Shown: in pieces, positions 1 to 7,225 of the stretch
Numbering within the stretch: the first letter of the stretch is position 1
Layout of the letters: each line of letters starts with the position of its first letter
Source: an uncultured Corynebacterium sp.
GTDB lineage: Bacteria; Actinomycetota; Actinomycetes; Mycobacteriales; Mycobacteriaceae
Assembly: GCF_946221155.1 (NCBI RefSeq)
Contig: NZ_CAMIAN010000056.1
Coordinates: forward strand, 1 to 9,252
Direction of reading: 5' to 3'
DNA length: 9,252 nucleotides
The notes under the pieces: model-generated
Database searches by the model: none
Seen by the model: the letters and a program-made list of their open reading frames with translations, nothing else
What the model was told of the DNA's origin: nothing
Translations under genes and position numbers: made by a program

Positions 1-304
1 CGTGACGGCCGAGCCGGTGAAACTCCCCCTTACCATGGGCCCCGCCCAGTGGCCCAAGCCCGCCGAGCAGCAGCTCGTGACCCCGGGCAGCGGAATCGTG
101 GATCAGTTCCAGCGCCGCGTGGTCGTCCTTCAGCCGCCAATTCGCCCCCTGCACCGTCAACACCAAACCTGCGTGGAGTTCCAGCGCCCGCGCTGCATCC
201 CGCATTCTCTCGGCCGCGGTCACGGTGTGCTGACGCAGACCGGTGATGGTCAACAAAACGCGCGGGGCACGCTGGGTGCTAGATGTGGGCTGGGCGGGGC
301 TCAT
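1..304 (-). CDS. Predicted polysaccharide-deacetylase-like protein (DUF2334 type), N-terminal part
   Basis: An open frame of 101 codons starts at an ATG at 304-302 and leaves the window at base 1, so only the N-terminus is visible. A TAA lies in frame three codons before this ATG, so the protein cannot start further upstream. After a short polar leader, about residues 16-22 read LLTITGL, followed by an R-x-H-T segment, a helix rich in Ala, Arg and Glu, a second strand (GLVLTVQ), a W-R-L-x-D-D segment and then GHELLLGGLG. That order resembles the start of DUF2334 predicted deacetylases as I remember them: a first strand with 'SGLRDHT', a strand ending in 'VAP', 'YRL-DD' and 'GHEIVLHG'. The usual His/Asp metal site is not recognisable here; the second strand has VQG where related proteins often have VAP. 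No clear Shine-Dalgarno sequence precedes the ATG. It lies 91 bp downstream of ptrB on the same strand. The frame is secure; the family is a moderate-confidence call from pattern memory. Confidence 0.62.
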   Translation of the reverse strand, partial: MSPAQPTSSTQRAPRVLLTITGLRQHTVTAAERMRDAARALELHAGLVLTVQGANWRLKDDHAALELIHDSAARGHELLLGGLGPLGGAHGKGEFHRLGRH

Positions 305-342
305 AGATACTTAGCCTGCACAACACAGGTGAACGGGAGGTA

Positions 343-365
343 ACGCCCGCCCTACATCTGGGCGT
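343..365. repeat. Short inverted repeat between ptrB and the deacetylase-like gene
   Basis: ACGCCC at 343-348 is repeated inverted as GGGCGT at 360-365, with an 11-nt loop. A competing pairing, CGCCC at 348-352 with GGGCG at 360-364, gives a 7-nt loop. No T tract follows on either strand, so it is not a standard terminator. It could be a weak RNA hairpin in the ptrB 3' region or an operator before the downstream gene; no function is shown. Confidence 0.3.
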
Positions 366-374
366 CGAGTTGTT

Positions 375-388
375 AAAGGCTCTGAGCC
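375..388 (-). terminator. ptrB: Weak candidate terminator after ptrB
   Basis: On the minus strand, 7 nt after the ptrB TAA, GGCT and AGCC (within 378-388) can form a 4-bp stem around a 3-nt loop, followed by only three T residues (377-375). The position is right for ending the ptrB transcript, but the stem is short and the T tract minimal. Read-through into the gene at 304 is quite possible. Confidence 0.22.
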
Positions 389-395
389 GCTATTC

Positions 396-2624
396 TTAAC
401 CCCTTTCAGGCCCACCAGCCACCAACAGCTCGGTGGCCCCCATCCTGTCCAGCTCCCAGGCGGTCTCAAAGGCAGCCTGGCGCCACTTGGCATAGCGACC
501 CGATACGCCGCCGTGGCCGGCCTCCATGTCGATGCGCAGCAGCGTGTTCTCGGCGCCCACCTCGCGCAGCTTTGCCACCCACTTCGCAGGTTCCACATAC
601 AGCACGCGGGTGTCGTTCAAGCTGGTCACCGCCAGGATCGGCGGATAGGTCAGGTCGGCCGAGACGTTCTCATAGGGAGCGTAGCCCGCCATGTAGTCGT
701 AGACCTGCGGGTCGTGGAAGGGATCACCCCACTCGTCCCACTCCGTCACGGTCAGCGGCAGCTCCGGCATGAGCATACTGGTCAGCGGGTCCACGAAAGG
801 AACCACGGCCTCGATACCCGCAAAGCGATCTCCTGCCATGTTGGCTACCGCACCCATGAGCATGCCGCCGGCGGAGCCGCCCTCGGCCACCATTTGCTCA
901 CGAGTAGTCATGCCCTCGTGCAGCAGGTGATCCGCCACGGCCACGAAGTCCGTAAACGTGTTGCGCTTTTCCAACCCCTTGCCATGGTCGTACCACAGTC
1001 GGCCCATCTCGCCACCGCCGCGGACGTGCGCGATGGCGTACACCACGCCACGGTCCAACATGGACAGCCGGAACAGGGAGAATCCCGGGTCGATGCAGTT
1101 TTCATATGAACCGTAGCCGTACAGCAACACCGGGTTCGCCTGATTGATGTCCATGTCCGTGCGGTGGATCAGGGAAACCGGAATGCGCGCGCCATCCTCA
1201 GCCGTCACCCACAGTCGCTGCGAGGTGTACTGCGTGGGGTCGAACTCCCGGCCGTCCGGGTCGGCCAGCACCTGCTGCTCCTTGCGCAGGATCTTCTCCC
1301 CCGTCGCCAAATCAATGTCATAGATGCGCGGCGGAGTGGTGAAGGCAGTGTAGGCCACGCGCAGCACCGGACTCTCCCACTCGCTGTTGCCCACGGCGCC
1401 AACCCCGCAGAGTTCCCCGGGGAATTCGATCCGCTCGAACTCGCCGAAGGCCGGGGCGGAAGAGTCGCCGGTCGAGGTGCCGGCGTCGCCAAGCTTCATG
1501 ATGTAGCTGGTCTCCAGCGCATTCTCCCGAGCTTCGAGGACAATGTGGTCGCTGAAGACATCCACGCCCTCCAGGCGTGCATCCACGCGGTGTGGCACCA
1601 GCGCCTGCACGTCGTCCCACGTGGCAATCTGGCCGGTCGGGTGGTAGCCGAGCTCGCTATTAGCACCGGTCTTGTTATGCAACACCAGCCACAAGTCCTG
1701 GCCGCCCACGACCGCGTGATCCACCCCGTATTCCACATTGGCTTCGCGTGGGATTACGCAGGTCAGTTCGCCATTCGGATCCTCCAGATCGAGGTACCAC
1801 ACCTCGCTTGTCACCTTCGAACCCGTGTGTACCAGCAGGTAGCGCTCGGAGCGGGTGGTTGCCACGCCCGTCCAGAACCGTTCGTCGTCTTCGCGGTACA
1901 CCAGCTCGTCTTTATCGACGCCCTCACCGACTGTGTGGCGCCAAACCTCGTGCGGTCGCCACGCCTCATCCACGCGCTGATAGTACACGGTATCCCTGCC
2001 CACCCAAGTGGCGCCGTAGAAGACGTCCTCGATCACGTCCTCCAGGTCCTCCCCCGTGGTGAGGTCGCGGATGCGCAGGGTGAATCGCTCGGAGCCGGTT
2101 TCATCCACCGAGTAAGCCAGGCGCGTGCCGTCCTGGGTCACGCTGACCGCGCCCAGGCTAAAGAACTCCTTGCCTTCGGCTAGAGCGTTGCAGTCCAGGA
2201 AGGTCTCCTCGCCTGGCGCGGGGATACCCGGTTCGATGGTCGGCGGAGTCCAGTCGTCCTCGTCGGCGATGGGGACGCGGCACATGGTGCCATAGCTCTT
2301 GCCTTCCTCGGTGCGGGAGAAGTACCACCAGCCCTCAGAACGTACAGGCAGGGACATATCCGTCTCCTGCACCCTCGCCTTAACCTCCTCGAACAGGCGA
2401 TCCTGCAGGGGCTTGAGGTGCTCCGTCTGCTGGAGGGTCCAGGCGTTTTCAGCCTCTAGGTGCTGGCGGACTTCCGCATTTTCTTTATCACGCAACCACT
2501 CGTAGTTGTCGACGAACTCACGGCCGTGGAAGGTGCGGGTGTGCGGCACCTGCTTGGCGATCGGCGGGGTCGCGATCGGGTTGTTAGCTTTCTGGGGCGC
2601 GTCGTTATTAGGCATACGCGCCAT
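396..2624 (-). CDS. ptrB: Oligopeptidase B / protease II, S9A prolyl-oligopeptidase family
   Basis: This is a 742-residue cytoplasmic serine peptidase that cuts peptides, not folded proteins, after basic residues. About residues 20-90 form the N-terminal S9 segment (Y41-E42-W43-L44), residues 90-470 a beta-propeller, and the rest an alpha/beta-hydrolase domain. The triad is readable: Ser584 in GGSAGG, Asp671 in LNDTRV and His704 in AGHGG. R-G-G-G-E at 535-539 is also typical. E628 and D630 fall exactly 44 and 46 residues after the nucleophile, the same spacing as E576 and E578 from S532 in the E. coli enzyme, where they bind the P1 Arg/Lys; basic specificity is therefore inferred. An N-terminal extension of about 25 residues is polar, and there is no signal peptide. 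The ATG at 2624 is used; an ATG three codons later is an alternative, and neither has a strong Shine-Dalgarno. purC ends 44 bp upstream, so co-transcription is likely, although a TAATTT 12 nt before the start could be an internal -10. Confidence 0.95.
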   Translation of the reverse strand: MARMPNNDAPQKANNPIATPPIAKQVPHTRTFHGREFVDNYEWLRDKENAEVRQHLEAENAWTLQQTEHLKPLQDRLFEEVKARVQETDMSLPVRSEGWWYFSRTEEGKSYGTMCRVPIADEDDWTPPTIEPGIPAPGEETFLDCNALAEGKEFFSLGAVSVTQDGTRLAYSVDETGSERFTLRIRDLTTGEDLEDVIEDVFYGATWVGRDTVYYQRVDEAWRPHEVWRHTVGEGVDKDELVYREDDERFWTGVATTRSERYLLVHTGSKVTSEVWYLDLEDPNGELTCVIPREANVEYGVDHAVVGGQDLWLVLHNKTGANSELGYHPTGQIATWDDVQALVPHRVDARLEGVDVFSDHIVLEARENALETSYIMKLGDAGTSTGDSSAPAFGEFERIEFPGELCGVGAVGNSEWESPVLRVAYTAFTTPPRIYDIDLATGEKILRKEQQVLADPDGREFDPTQYTSQRLWVTAEDGARIPVSLIHRTDMDINQANPVLLYGYGSYENCIDPGFSLFRLSMLDRGVVYAIAHVRGGGEMGRLWYDHGKGLEKRNTFTDFVAVADHLLHEGMTTREQMVAEGGSAGGMLMGAVANMAGDRFAGIEAVVPFVDPLTSMLMPELPLTVTEWDEWGDPFHDPQVYDYMAGYAPYENVSADLTYPPILAVTSLNDTRVLYVEPAKWVAKLREVGAENTLLRIDMEAGHGGVSGRYAKWRQAAFETAWELDRMGATELLVAGGPERG

Positions 2625-2668
2625 GCTACTCAGACAAAATTAGTAAGGGGTTGGCAAGGGCCGCAGCC

Positions 2669-3562
<894 letters not shown>

Positions 3563-3570
3563 GAGTAGAC

Positions 3571-3599
3571 AGTGTAGCCCTGTACCAGGCATTTGACTA
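3571..3599 (-). promoter_or_regulatory. purC: Candidate purC promoter, apparently leaderless
   Basis: On the minus strand, TAGTCA at 3599-3594 (4 of 6 matches to TTGACA) is followed after 17 bp by TACACT at 3576-3571 (4 of 6 to TATAAT). The -10 box ends 8 nt before the purC ATG, so transcription would begin at or within a few bases of the start codon. No AGGAGG-like sequence lies in the last 12 bases before the ATG, which supports a leaderless message. This is the best-formed promoter in the window. Confidence 0.55.
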
Positions 3600-3633
3600 T
3601 TTGTGGCCGGAACTATGCGGATTTTCAGAGTTT

Positions 3634-3663
3634 GCGCAGCTAAAAGAACACTAGTAGCTGCGC
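3634..3663. repeat. Perfect 9-bp inverted repeat between purB and purC
   Basis: GCGCAGCTA at 3634-3642 is matched by TAGCTGCGC at 3655-3663, with a 12-nt loop. It begins 10 bp after the purB stop codon and ends 34 bp before the candidate purC -35 box. In RNA it would form a stable GC-rich stem. No T tract follows on the minus strand (AAACTCTG), so it is not a canonical intrinsic terminator. A T-less terminator or 3'-end stabiliser for purB, or a protein-binding operator, are the alternatives. Confidence 0.5.
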
Positions 3664-3673
3664 CAACGCAGAG

Positions 3674-5104
3674 CTACAGAATCTCGCCCGGCGTGTAGGT
3701 AGCGGCCTTCGGGTGGCGGTTCTTGACCTCCTCGATGCGCGCCAGAACGCGAGACACCTGGGACTCTGCCGCGCCGATGAATGCATGGCGATCCGCCAGT
3801 GCCTCCTCCAGCTGCGGCTCATCCAACGGGAAGCGGTCGTCACCGGCGAGGCGCTGCACCAGATCCTGGTCGCCTCCGTTTTCGCGCATGTTCAGCGCCA
3901 CCGCCACGGCGTGTTCCTTGATGAGCTCGTGGGCCGTCTCGCGGCCTACCCCGGCGCGCACAGCTGCCATCAGGATACGCGTAGTGGCCAGGAACGGCAG
4001 GTAGCGCTCCAGCTCCCGGTCGATCATGGCTGGGAAAACTCCGAACTCGTCCAAGACGGTCAGGAAGGTCTCACACATACCGTCGAAGGTGAAGAAGGCG
4101 TCCGGAAGGGCAACGCGACGAACCACAGAGCAGAACACGTCGCCTTCGTTCCACTGCGCACCGGCTAGGTCGGTGGCCATGGTCAGGTAGCCGCGCAGCA
4201 GAACCTGCATGCCACCCACGCGCTCGCAGGAGCGGGCATTCATCTTGTGCGGCATGGCAGAGGAACCGACCTGCCCCTCCTTGAAGCCCTCCGTGACTGT
4301 CTCGTTGCCCGCCATCAGGCGGATCGTCATCGACAGCGAGGACAGGGCGGCACCGATCTGCGCCAAGGCGCTCAGCGCGTCCATGTCTAGGCTGCGCGGG
4401 TAAACCTGGCCAACGGAATCGAATACGCGGGAGAAGCCCAAGTTCTCGGCGATGGTGCTTTCCAGCTCCGCCAGCTTGGACTCGTCGCCGCCCACCAGGT
4501 CCAGCATGTCCTGGCTAGTACCCATCGGTCCCTTGATGCCACGTAGCGGGTAGCGGCCCAGCAGATTCTCGATACGTTCCAACCCCACCAGCAGTTCGTC
4601 GGCGGCGGAGGCAAAGCGCTTGCCCAAGGTCGTGGCCTGGGCGGCCACGTTGTGCGAGCGACCAGCCATCACCAGTGATTGGTTCTCCGCAGCGCGGCGG
4701 CCGATGCGCGCCAGGACAGCAACTGCCTTGTCGCGGGCCAGCTGCAGGGAGCTAAAGATCTGCAGCTGCTCCACGTTTTCAGTCAGGTCGCGGGAGGTCA
4801 TACCCTTGTGGATGTGCTCCTGGCCGGCCAGCGCGTTGAACTCCTCGATGCGGGCTTTCACGTCGTGGCGGGTGACCTTCTCGCGTTCGGCGATGGATGC
4901 AAGGTCTACGTTCTCGATGACCTTTTCGTAGACCTCGATGGCCTCGGCCGGGACCTCTACCCCGAGGTCGGCCTGGGCCTTCATGACGGAGATCCAGAGC
5001 TTGCGCTCCATGATGATCTTGTCCTCCGGTGACCAAATGGCGGTCATCTCCGGGGAGGCATAGCGGTTGGCAAGGACGTTGGAAATATTTTTCTTAGCAG
5101 GCAC
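3674..5104 (-). CDS. purB: Adenylosuccinate lyase
   Basis: PurB removes fumarate twice in purine synthesis, converting SAICAR to AICAR and adenylosuccinate to AMP. The 476-residue length matches corynebacterial PurB as I remember it. Visible landmarks of the fumarase/aspartase superfamily are TRHDVKA (78-84), KGMTSRDLTENV (100-111), GRSHNVAAQ (148-156), which carries the general-acid His151, and the signature loop GSSAMPHKMN (280-289), which holds the catalytic serine. The C-terminus is helical and ends in a TPGEIL tail. The start is GTG at 5104 (product MPAKKN). It lies 29 bp after ktrA, with TAAACT ending 7 nt upstream and only a purine-rich GGGGA right against the start, so a leaderless message is plausible alongside read-through from ktrBA. 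PurB follows PurC in the pathway, and the genes are adjacent. No key residue is missing. Confidence 0.97.
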   Translation of the reverse strand: MPAKKNISNVLANRYASPEMTAIWSPEDKIIMERKLWISVMKAQADLGVEVPAEAIEVYEKVIENVDLASIAEREKVTRHDVKARIEEFNALAGQEHIHKGMTSRDLTENVEQLQIFSSLQLARDKAVAVLARIGRRAAENQSLVMAGRSHNVAAQATTLGKRFASAADELLVGLERIENLLGRYPLRGIKGPMGTSQDMLDLVGGDESKLAELESTIAENLGFSRVFDSVGQVYPRSLDMDALSALAQIGAALSSLSMTIRLMAGNETVTEGFKEGQVGSSAMPHKMNARSCERVGGMQVLLRGYLTMATDLAGAQWNEGDVFCSVVRRVALPDAFFTFDGMCETFLTVLDEFGVFPAMIDRELERYLPFLATTRILMAAVRAGVGRETAHELIKEHAVAVALNMRENGGDQDLVQRLAGDDRFPLDEPQLEEALADRHAFIGAAESQVSRVLARIEEVKNRHPKAATYTPGEIL

Positions 5105-5111
5105 GTCCCCG

Positions 5112-5117
5112 AGTTTA
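5112..5117 (-). promoter_or_regulatory. purB: Candidate purB -10 box
   Basis: TAAACT on the minus strand ends 7 nt before the purB GTG, the spacing expected when transcription starts at the first base of the start codon. The best -35 candidate, TTCCTA at 5140-5135 with a 17-bp spacer, matches only 3 of 6 positions and overlaps the end of ktrA. Supported mainly by the repeated pattern seen at the neighbouring genes. Confidence 0.4.
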
Positions 5118-5133
5118 TGCGTACCGCTGACTT

Positions 5134-5793
5134 TTAGGAATCCGCAAACTTATCCAGGTCCTTGATCCGCCCCGCAGCAATCACCAGGTCGCCGGAGCGA
5201 ATCACATAGCCCGCCGGCGGAGTGGAAAAGTGCCCGTCCGCCGAACGCACCGCGACGATGGCGATCCCCTGCGGAGTCTCCTCCACCTTGCGGCCGTGCA
5301 TGCGCAACGGCGGCGCCAGCTTGGCCATCGCAAAGTCGCGGTCGAACTCGATGTATTCCTGCACGTGGCCTGCAATCAGGTGCGCCACGCGCCGCCCGGT
5401 GTCCCTTTCGGGTCTCACGACGTGGTGCACACCGATCTGCGTCAGGATCTTCGCGTGTTGCAGATTGTCTGCCTTCGCCCAGACGTTGGGCACCCCGAGG
5501 TCCATCACGGCGGAAGCTGTAAGTAGTGACGCCCCCATGTCTGAACCAATGCCGATAACAACGCGGTGGGCATCCTGCACTCCGAGCTGGCGCAGCGCGT
5601 CCTGGTCGGTGGTTTCGGCGATCACCGCGTGCGTCAGCAGCGGGGCGGCTTTTGTTACTACCGCTTCGTCCACGTCGATGCCCAGTACTTCTACGCCGGA
5701 CTGCACTAGTTCTTCACCGAGGGCCATGCCGAAGCGGCCCAGGCCGATGATGACCACGGGAGGGTTGGTGGGGTGGGAAAAGAGCTTAGCCAA
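5134..5793 (-). CDS. ktrA: Potassium uptake regulatory subunit KtrA (TrkA-N / RCK protein)
   Basis: KtrA is the cytoplasmic, nucleotide-gated partner of the KtrB membrane pore. It forms a ring of RCK domains that binds ATP, ADP or NAD(H) and opens or closes the channel. The 219-residue protein has a short N-terminal tail, a Rossmann fold starting with VVIIGLGRFG (13-22; glycine motif GLGRFG) and an acidic residue at the end of strand 2 (D40) for ribose binding. A TrkA-C domain covers about 140-216. There are no membrane segments. The start is TTG at 5793: the frame has a TAG only five codons upstream and no ATG or GTG before the glycine motif. GAAAGG, 7 nt before the TTG, is a good Shine-Dalgarno. 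The gene overlaps ktrB by 8 bp, so the two are surely co-transcribed and probably translationally coupled. Single-subunit RCK proteins of this length are typical of Ktr; Trk-type TrkA is twice as long. Confidence 0.93.
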   Translation of the reverse strand: MAKLFSHPTNPPVVIIGLGRFGMALGEELVQSGVEVLGIDVDEAVVTKAAPLLTHAVIAETTDQDALRQLGVQDAHRVVIGIGSDMGASLLTASAVMDLGVPNVWAKADNLQHAKILTQIGVHHVVRPERDTGRRVAHLIAGHVQEYIEFDRDFAMAKLAPPLRMHGRKVEETPQGIAIVAVRSADGHFSTPPAGYVIRSGDLVIAAGRIKDLDKFADS

Positions 5794-7150
5794 TGAACGG
5801 CCTTTCTACTGGGTAGGAATAGAGGCGTTGATTAGTCCGGGCGGCCAGGGCCGCCACCACGGTAATGGGGCCGATGCGTCCGAGATACATCAGTACGACC
5901 AGCCATATGCGGGCAAAGTCCGGCAGCTCCGGGGTGATGCCGGTGGTCAGGCCCACGGTGGCGAAAGCGGAGATGGTTTCGAAGGTGATCTGGTGGGGAT
6001 CGTACTGCGGCAGCAACAATTGCAGCACCATGATGGATCCTCCGACCACCAGGAAGGCCATCATGAATACCGCCATCGCCTGACGGACGATTCGACTCGG
6101 GATGCGCCGTCCGGCGACCAGAAGCTGCTCATCACCGCGCACTTCCGCGATCAATACAGCTACCAGCACCGCAGCTGTCGTCACCTTCACACCACCCGCA
6201 GTGCCGCCCGAGCCGCCACCGATGAACATCAGAAAGTCCGTCAACATCAGCGATGACGGGTGAAGCTCCGTCAGGTCCACCGAATTGAAGCCGGCGGTGC
6301 GGGAGGAGACAGAGTGGAAGAAGGCCGCCTGCAGCGCTGATAGCGGCGTGAGGTCGCGCAGGGCATTGGTCCATTCCATGAGCGCGAAGCCTACTGTGCC
6401 CACCACCAGCAGAATCGCTGTACCAGCGAGCGTGAAGATCAGGGTCAGCGATGGCGGTTGCTTCACCCTTGAGTGCCACCTCGCCCGTAGTTCCAGCAGC
6501 ACGGGGAAGCCCAGGCCGCCGATGACGATTCCAGCTGCGATCGGCAGAATGATGCCAGCGTCGTTGACGTAAGGCATCAGGTTGTCGGATCGCAGGCCGA
6601 AGCCTGCGTTATTGAACGCGGAGATCGCGTGGAACGTGCCCTCCCACATGGCTGGAAAGAAACCATAGCCGTAGCCTGAGGCGAACCGGAAGGCCAGCAC
6701 GATGGCTATCACCAGCTCAGTGGCCAGAGAAAAGCCGATGGTGCCGAGGATGACGGTGCGGATTTCGCCCAGGTCCCTTCCTCGTTGTTCCGCGGCGGCG
6801 CGTAGGCGCCCTTTGACGCCCATCTGTCCAGCCAAAACGAAGCTCACCACCGTGGCGAGCGTCATGATGCCGAGGCCTCCAACCTGGATCAGCAGCATGA
6901 TAATGACCTGCCCGAAATGGGACCAGTAGGTCGCAGTATCCACGACGGTGAGGCCGGTTAGACACGTTGCCGAGGTGGCAGTAAACAGTGCGGTGGTGAA
7001 CTCCGGGCTTTCCGGCCCGCTGCGGGAGATGGGCAACAGCAGTAGCGCTGTGCCTGCGAGAATAAGCAGCAGAAAGCTCCCGGAGACCAGCTGCGCGGGG
7101 CTGAAGCCTTGCCAACCCCGCCGGCGATCTTCGCCTAAGTGTGCAATCAC
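5786..7150 (-). CDS. ktrB: Potassium uptake membrane subunit KtrB (Trk/Ktr/HKT family)
   Basis: KtrB is the ion-conducting subunit of a potassium (usually sodium-coupled) uptake system in the cytoplasmic membrane. The 454-residue protein has the four M1-P-M2 repeats of the SKT superfamily. Each pore loop keeps its selectivity-filter glycine: TCLTGL (62-67), NNAGFG (180-185), TAGFNS (285-290) and TVGLTTG (398-404). The flexible gating loop in the third repeat is the Gly-rich GGGSGGTAGGVK (311-322), and the conserved filter-facing arginine of the last helix is R425 in YLGRIGP. Hydrophobic helices are obvious at about 20-41, 79-107, 132-155, 197-221, 235-258, 357-380 and 414-436. The start is GTG at 7150, with no Shine-Dalgarno but TAAAGT ending 8 nt upstream. 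purD ends 75 bp upstream and ktrA overlaps the 3' end. The Gly filter and the short RCK partner favour Ktr over TrkH. Confidence 0.95.
   Translation of the reverse strand: MIAHLGEDRRRGWQGFSPAQLVSGSFLLLILAGTALLLLPISRSGPESPEFTTALFTATSATCLTGLTVVDTATYWSHFGQVIIMLLIQVGGLGIMTLATVVSFVLAGQMGVKGRLRAAAEQRGRDLGEIRTVILGTIGFSLATELVIAIVLAFRFASGYGYGFFPAMWEGTFHAISAFNNAGFGLRSDNLMPYVNDAGIILPIAAGIVIGGLGFPVLLELRARWHSRVKQPPSLTLIFTLAGTAILLVVGTVGFALMEWTNALRDLTPLSALQAAFFHSVSSRTAGFNSVDLTELHPSSLMLTDFLMFIGGGSGGTAGGVKVTTAAVLVAVLIAEVRGDEQLLVAGRRIPSRIVRQAMAVFMMAFLVVGGSIMVLQLLLPQYDPHQITFETISAFATVGLTTGITPELPDFARIWLVVLMYLGRIGPITVVAALAARTNQRLYSYPVERPFIG
5801..5806 (-). promoter_or_regulatory. ktrA: Shine-Dalgarno sequence of ktrA
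   Basis: GAAAGG on the minus strand lies 7 nt before the TTG at 5793 and inside the last codons of ktrB. It decides the ktrA start, since the TTG is otherwise weak, and it contrasts with the neighbouring genes that lack such a site. Confidence 0.65.
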
Positions 7151-7158
7151 AAGTCGAT

Positions 7159-7164
7159 ACTTTA
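7159..7164 (-). promoter_or_regulatory. ktrB: Candidate ktrB -10 box
   Basis: TAAAGT on the minus strand ends 8 nt before the ktrB GTG. No ribosome-binding site is visible between the two, and the only AGG lies about 17 nt upstream. No convincing -35 sits 16-18 bp further up, so the call rests on the position and on the same pattern at purD, purB and purC. Confidence 0.38.
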
Positions 7165-7225
7165 AACCTATTGCACCCCGCGCGGTACCCCTATGCGCGA
7201 GCTATTCTCACAACACCCCCGTGCG

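Noticed and set aside
1164..2183. Long plus-strand open frame (339 codons) opposite ptrB
   Set aside because: It is antisense to a clearly functional peptidase gene, its translation has no recognisable motif, and long mirror frames are expected in GC-rich coding DNA.
3563..3592. Upstream in-frame ATG that would lengthen PurC by 10 residues
   Set aside because: The extra residues are unlike PurC, the family starts at MRPEL, and the extension would cover the -10 box.
5222..6256. Long plus-strand open frame (344 codons) opposite ktrA and ktrB
   Set aside because: It crosses the ktrA/ktrB junction on the other strand and has a Ser/Thr/Arg-rich composition typical of antisense reading.
7170..7222. 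Several GGGGT-type blocks and a GGTACC palindrome between purD and ktrB, considered as a terminator or operator
   Set aside because: No stem with a T tract and no regular spacing of the blocks; ordinary for GC-rich DNA.
7151..7225. A c-di-AMP (ydaO-type) riboswitch in front of ktrB, as seen before some potassium transporter genes
   Set aside because: The spacer is only 75 bp, too short for that riboswitch, and no matching stem pattern is visible.
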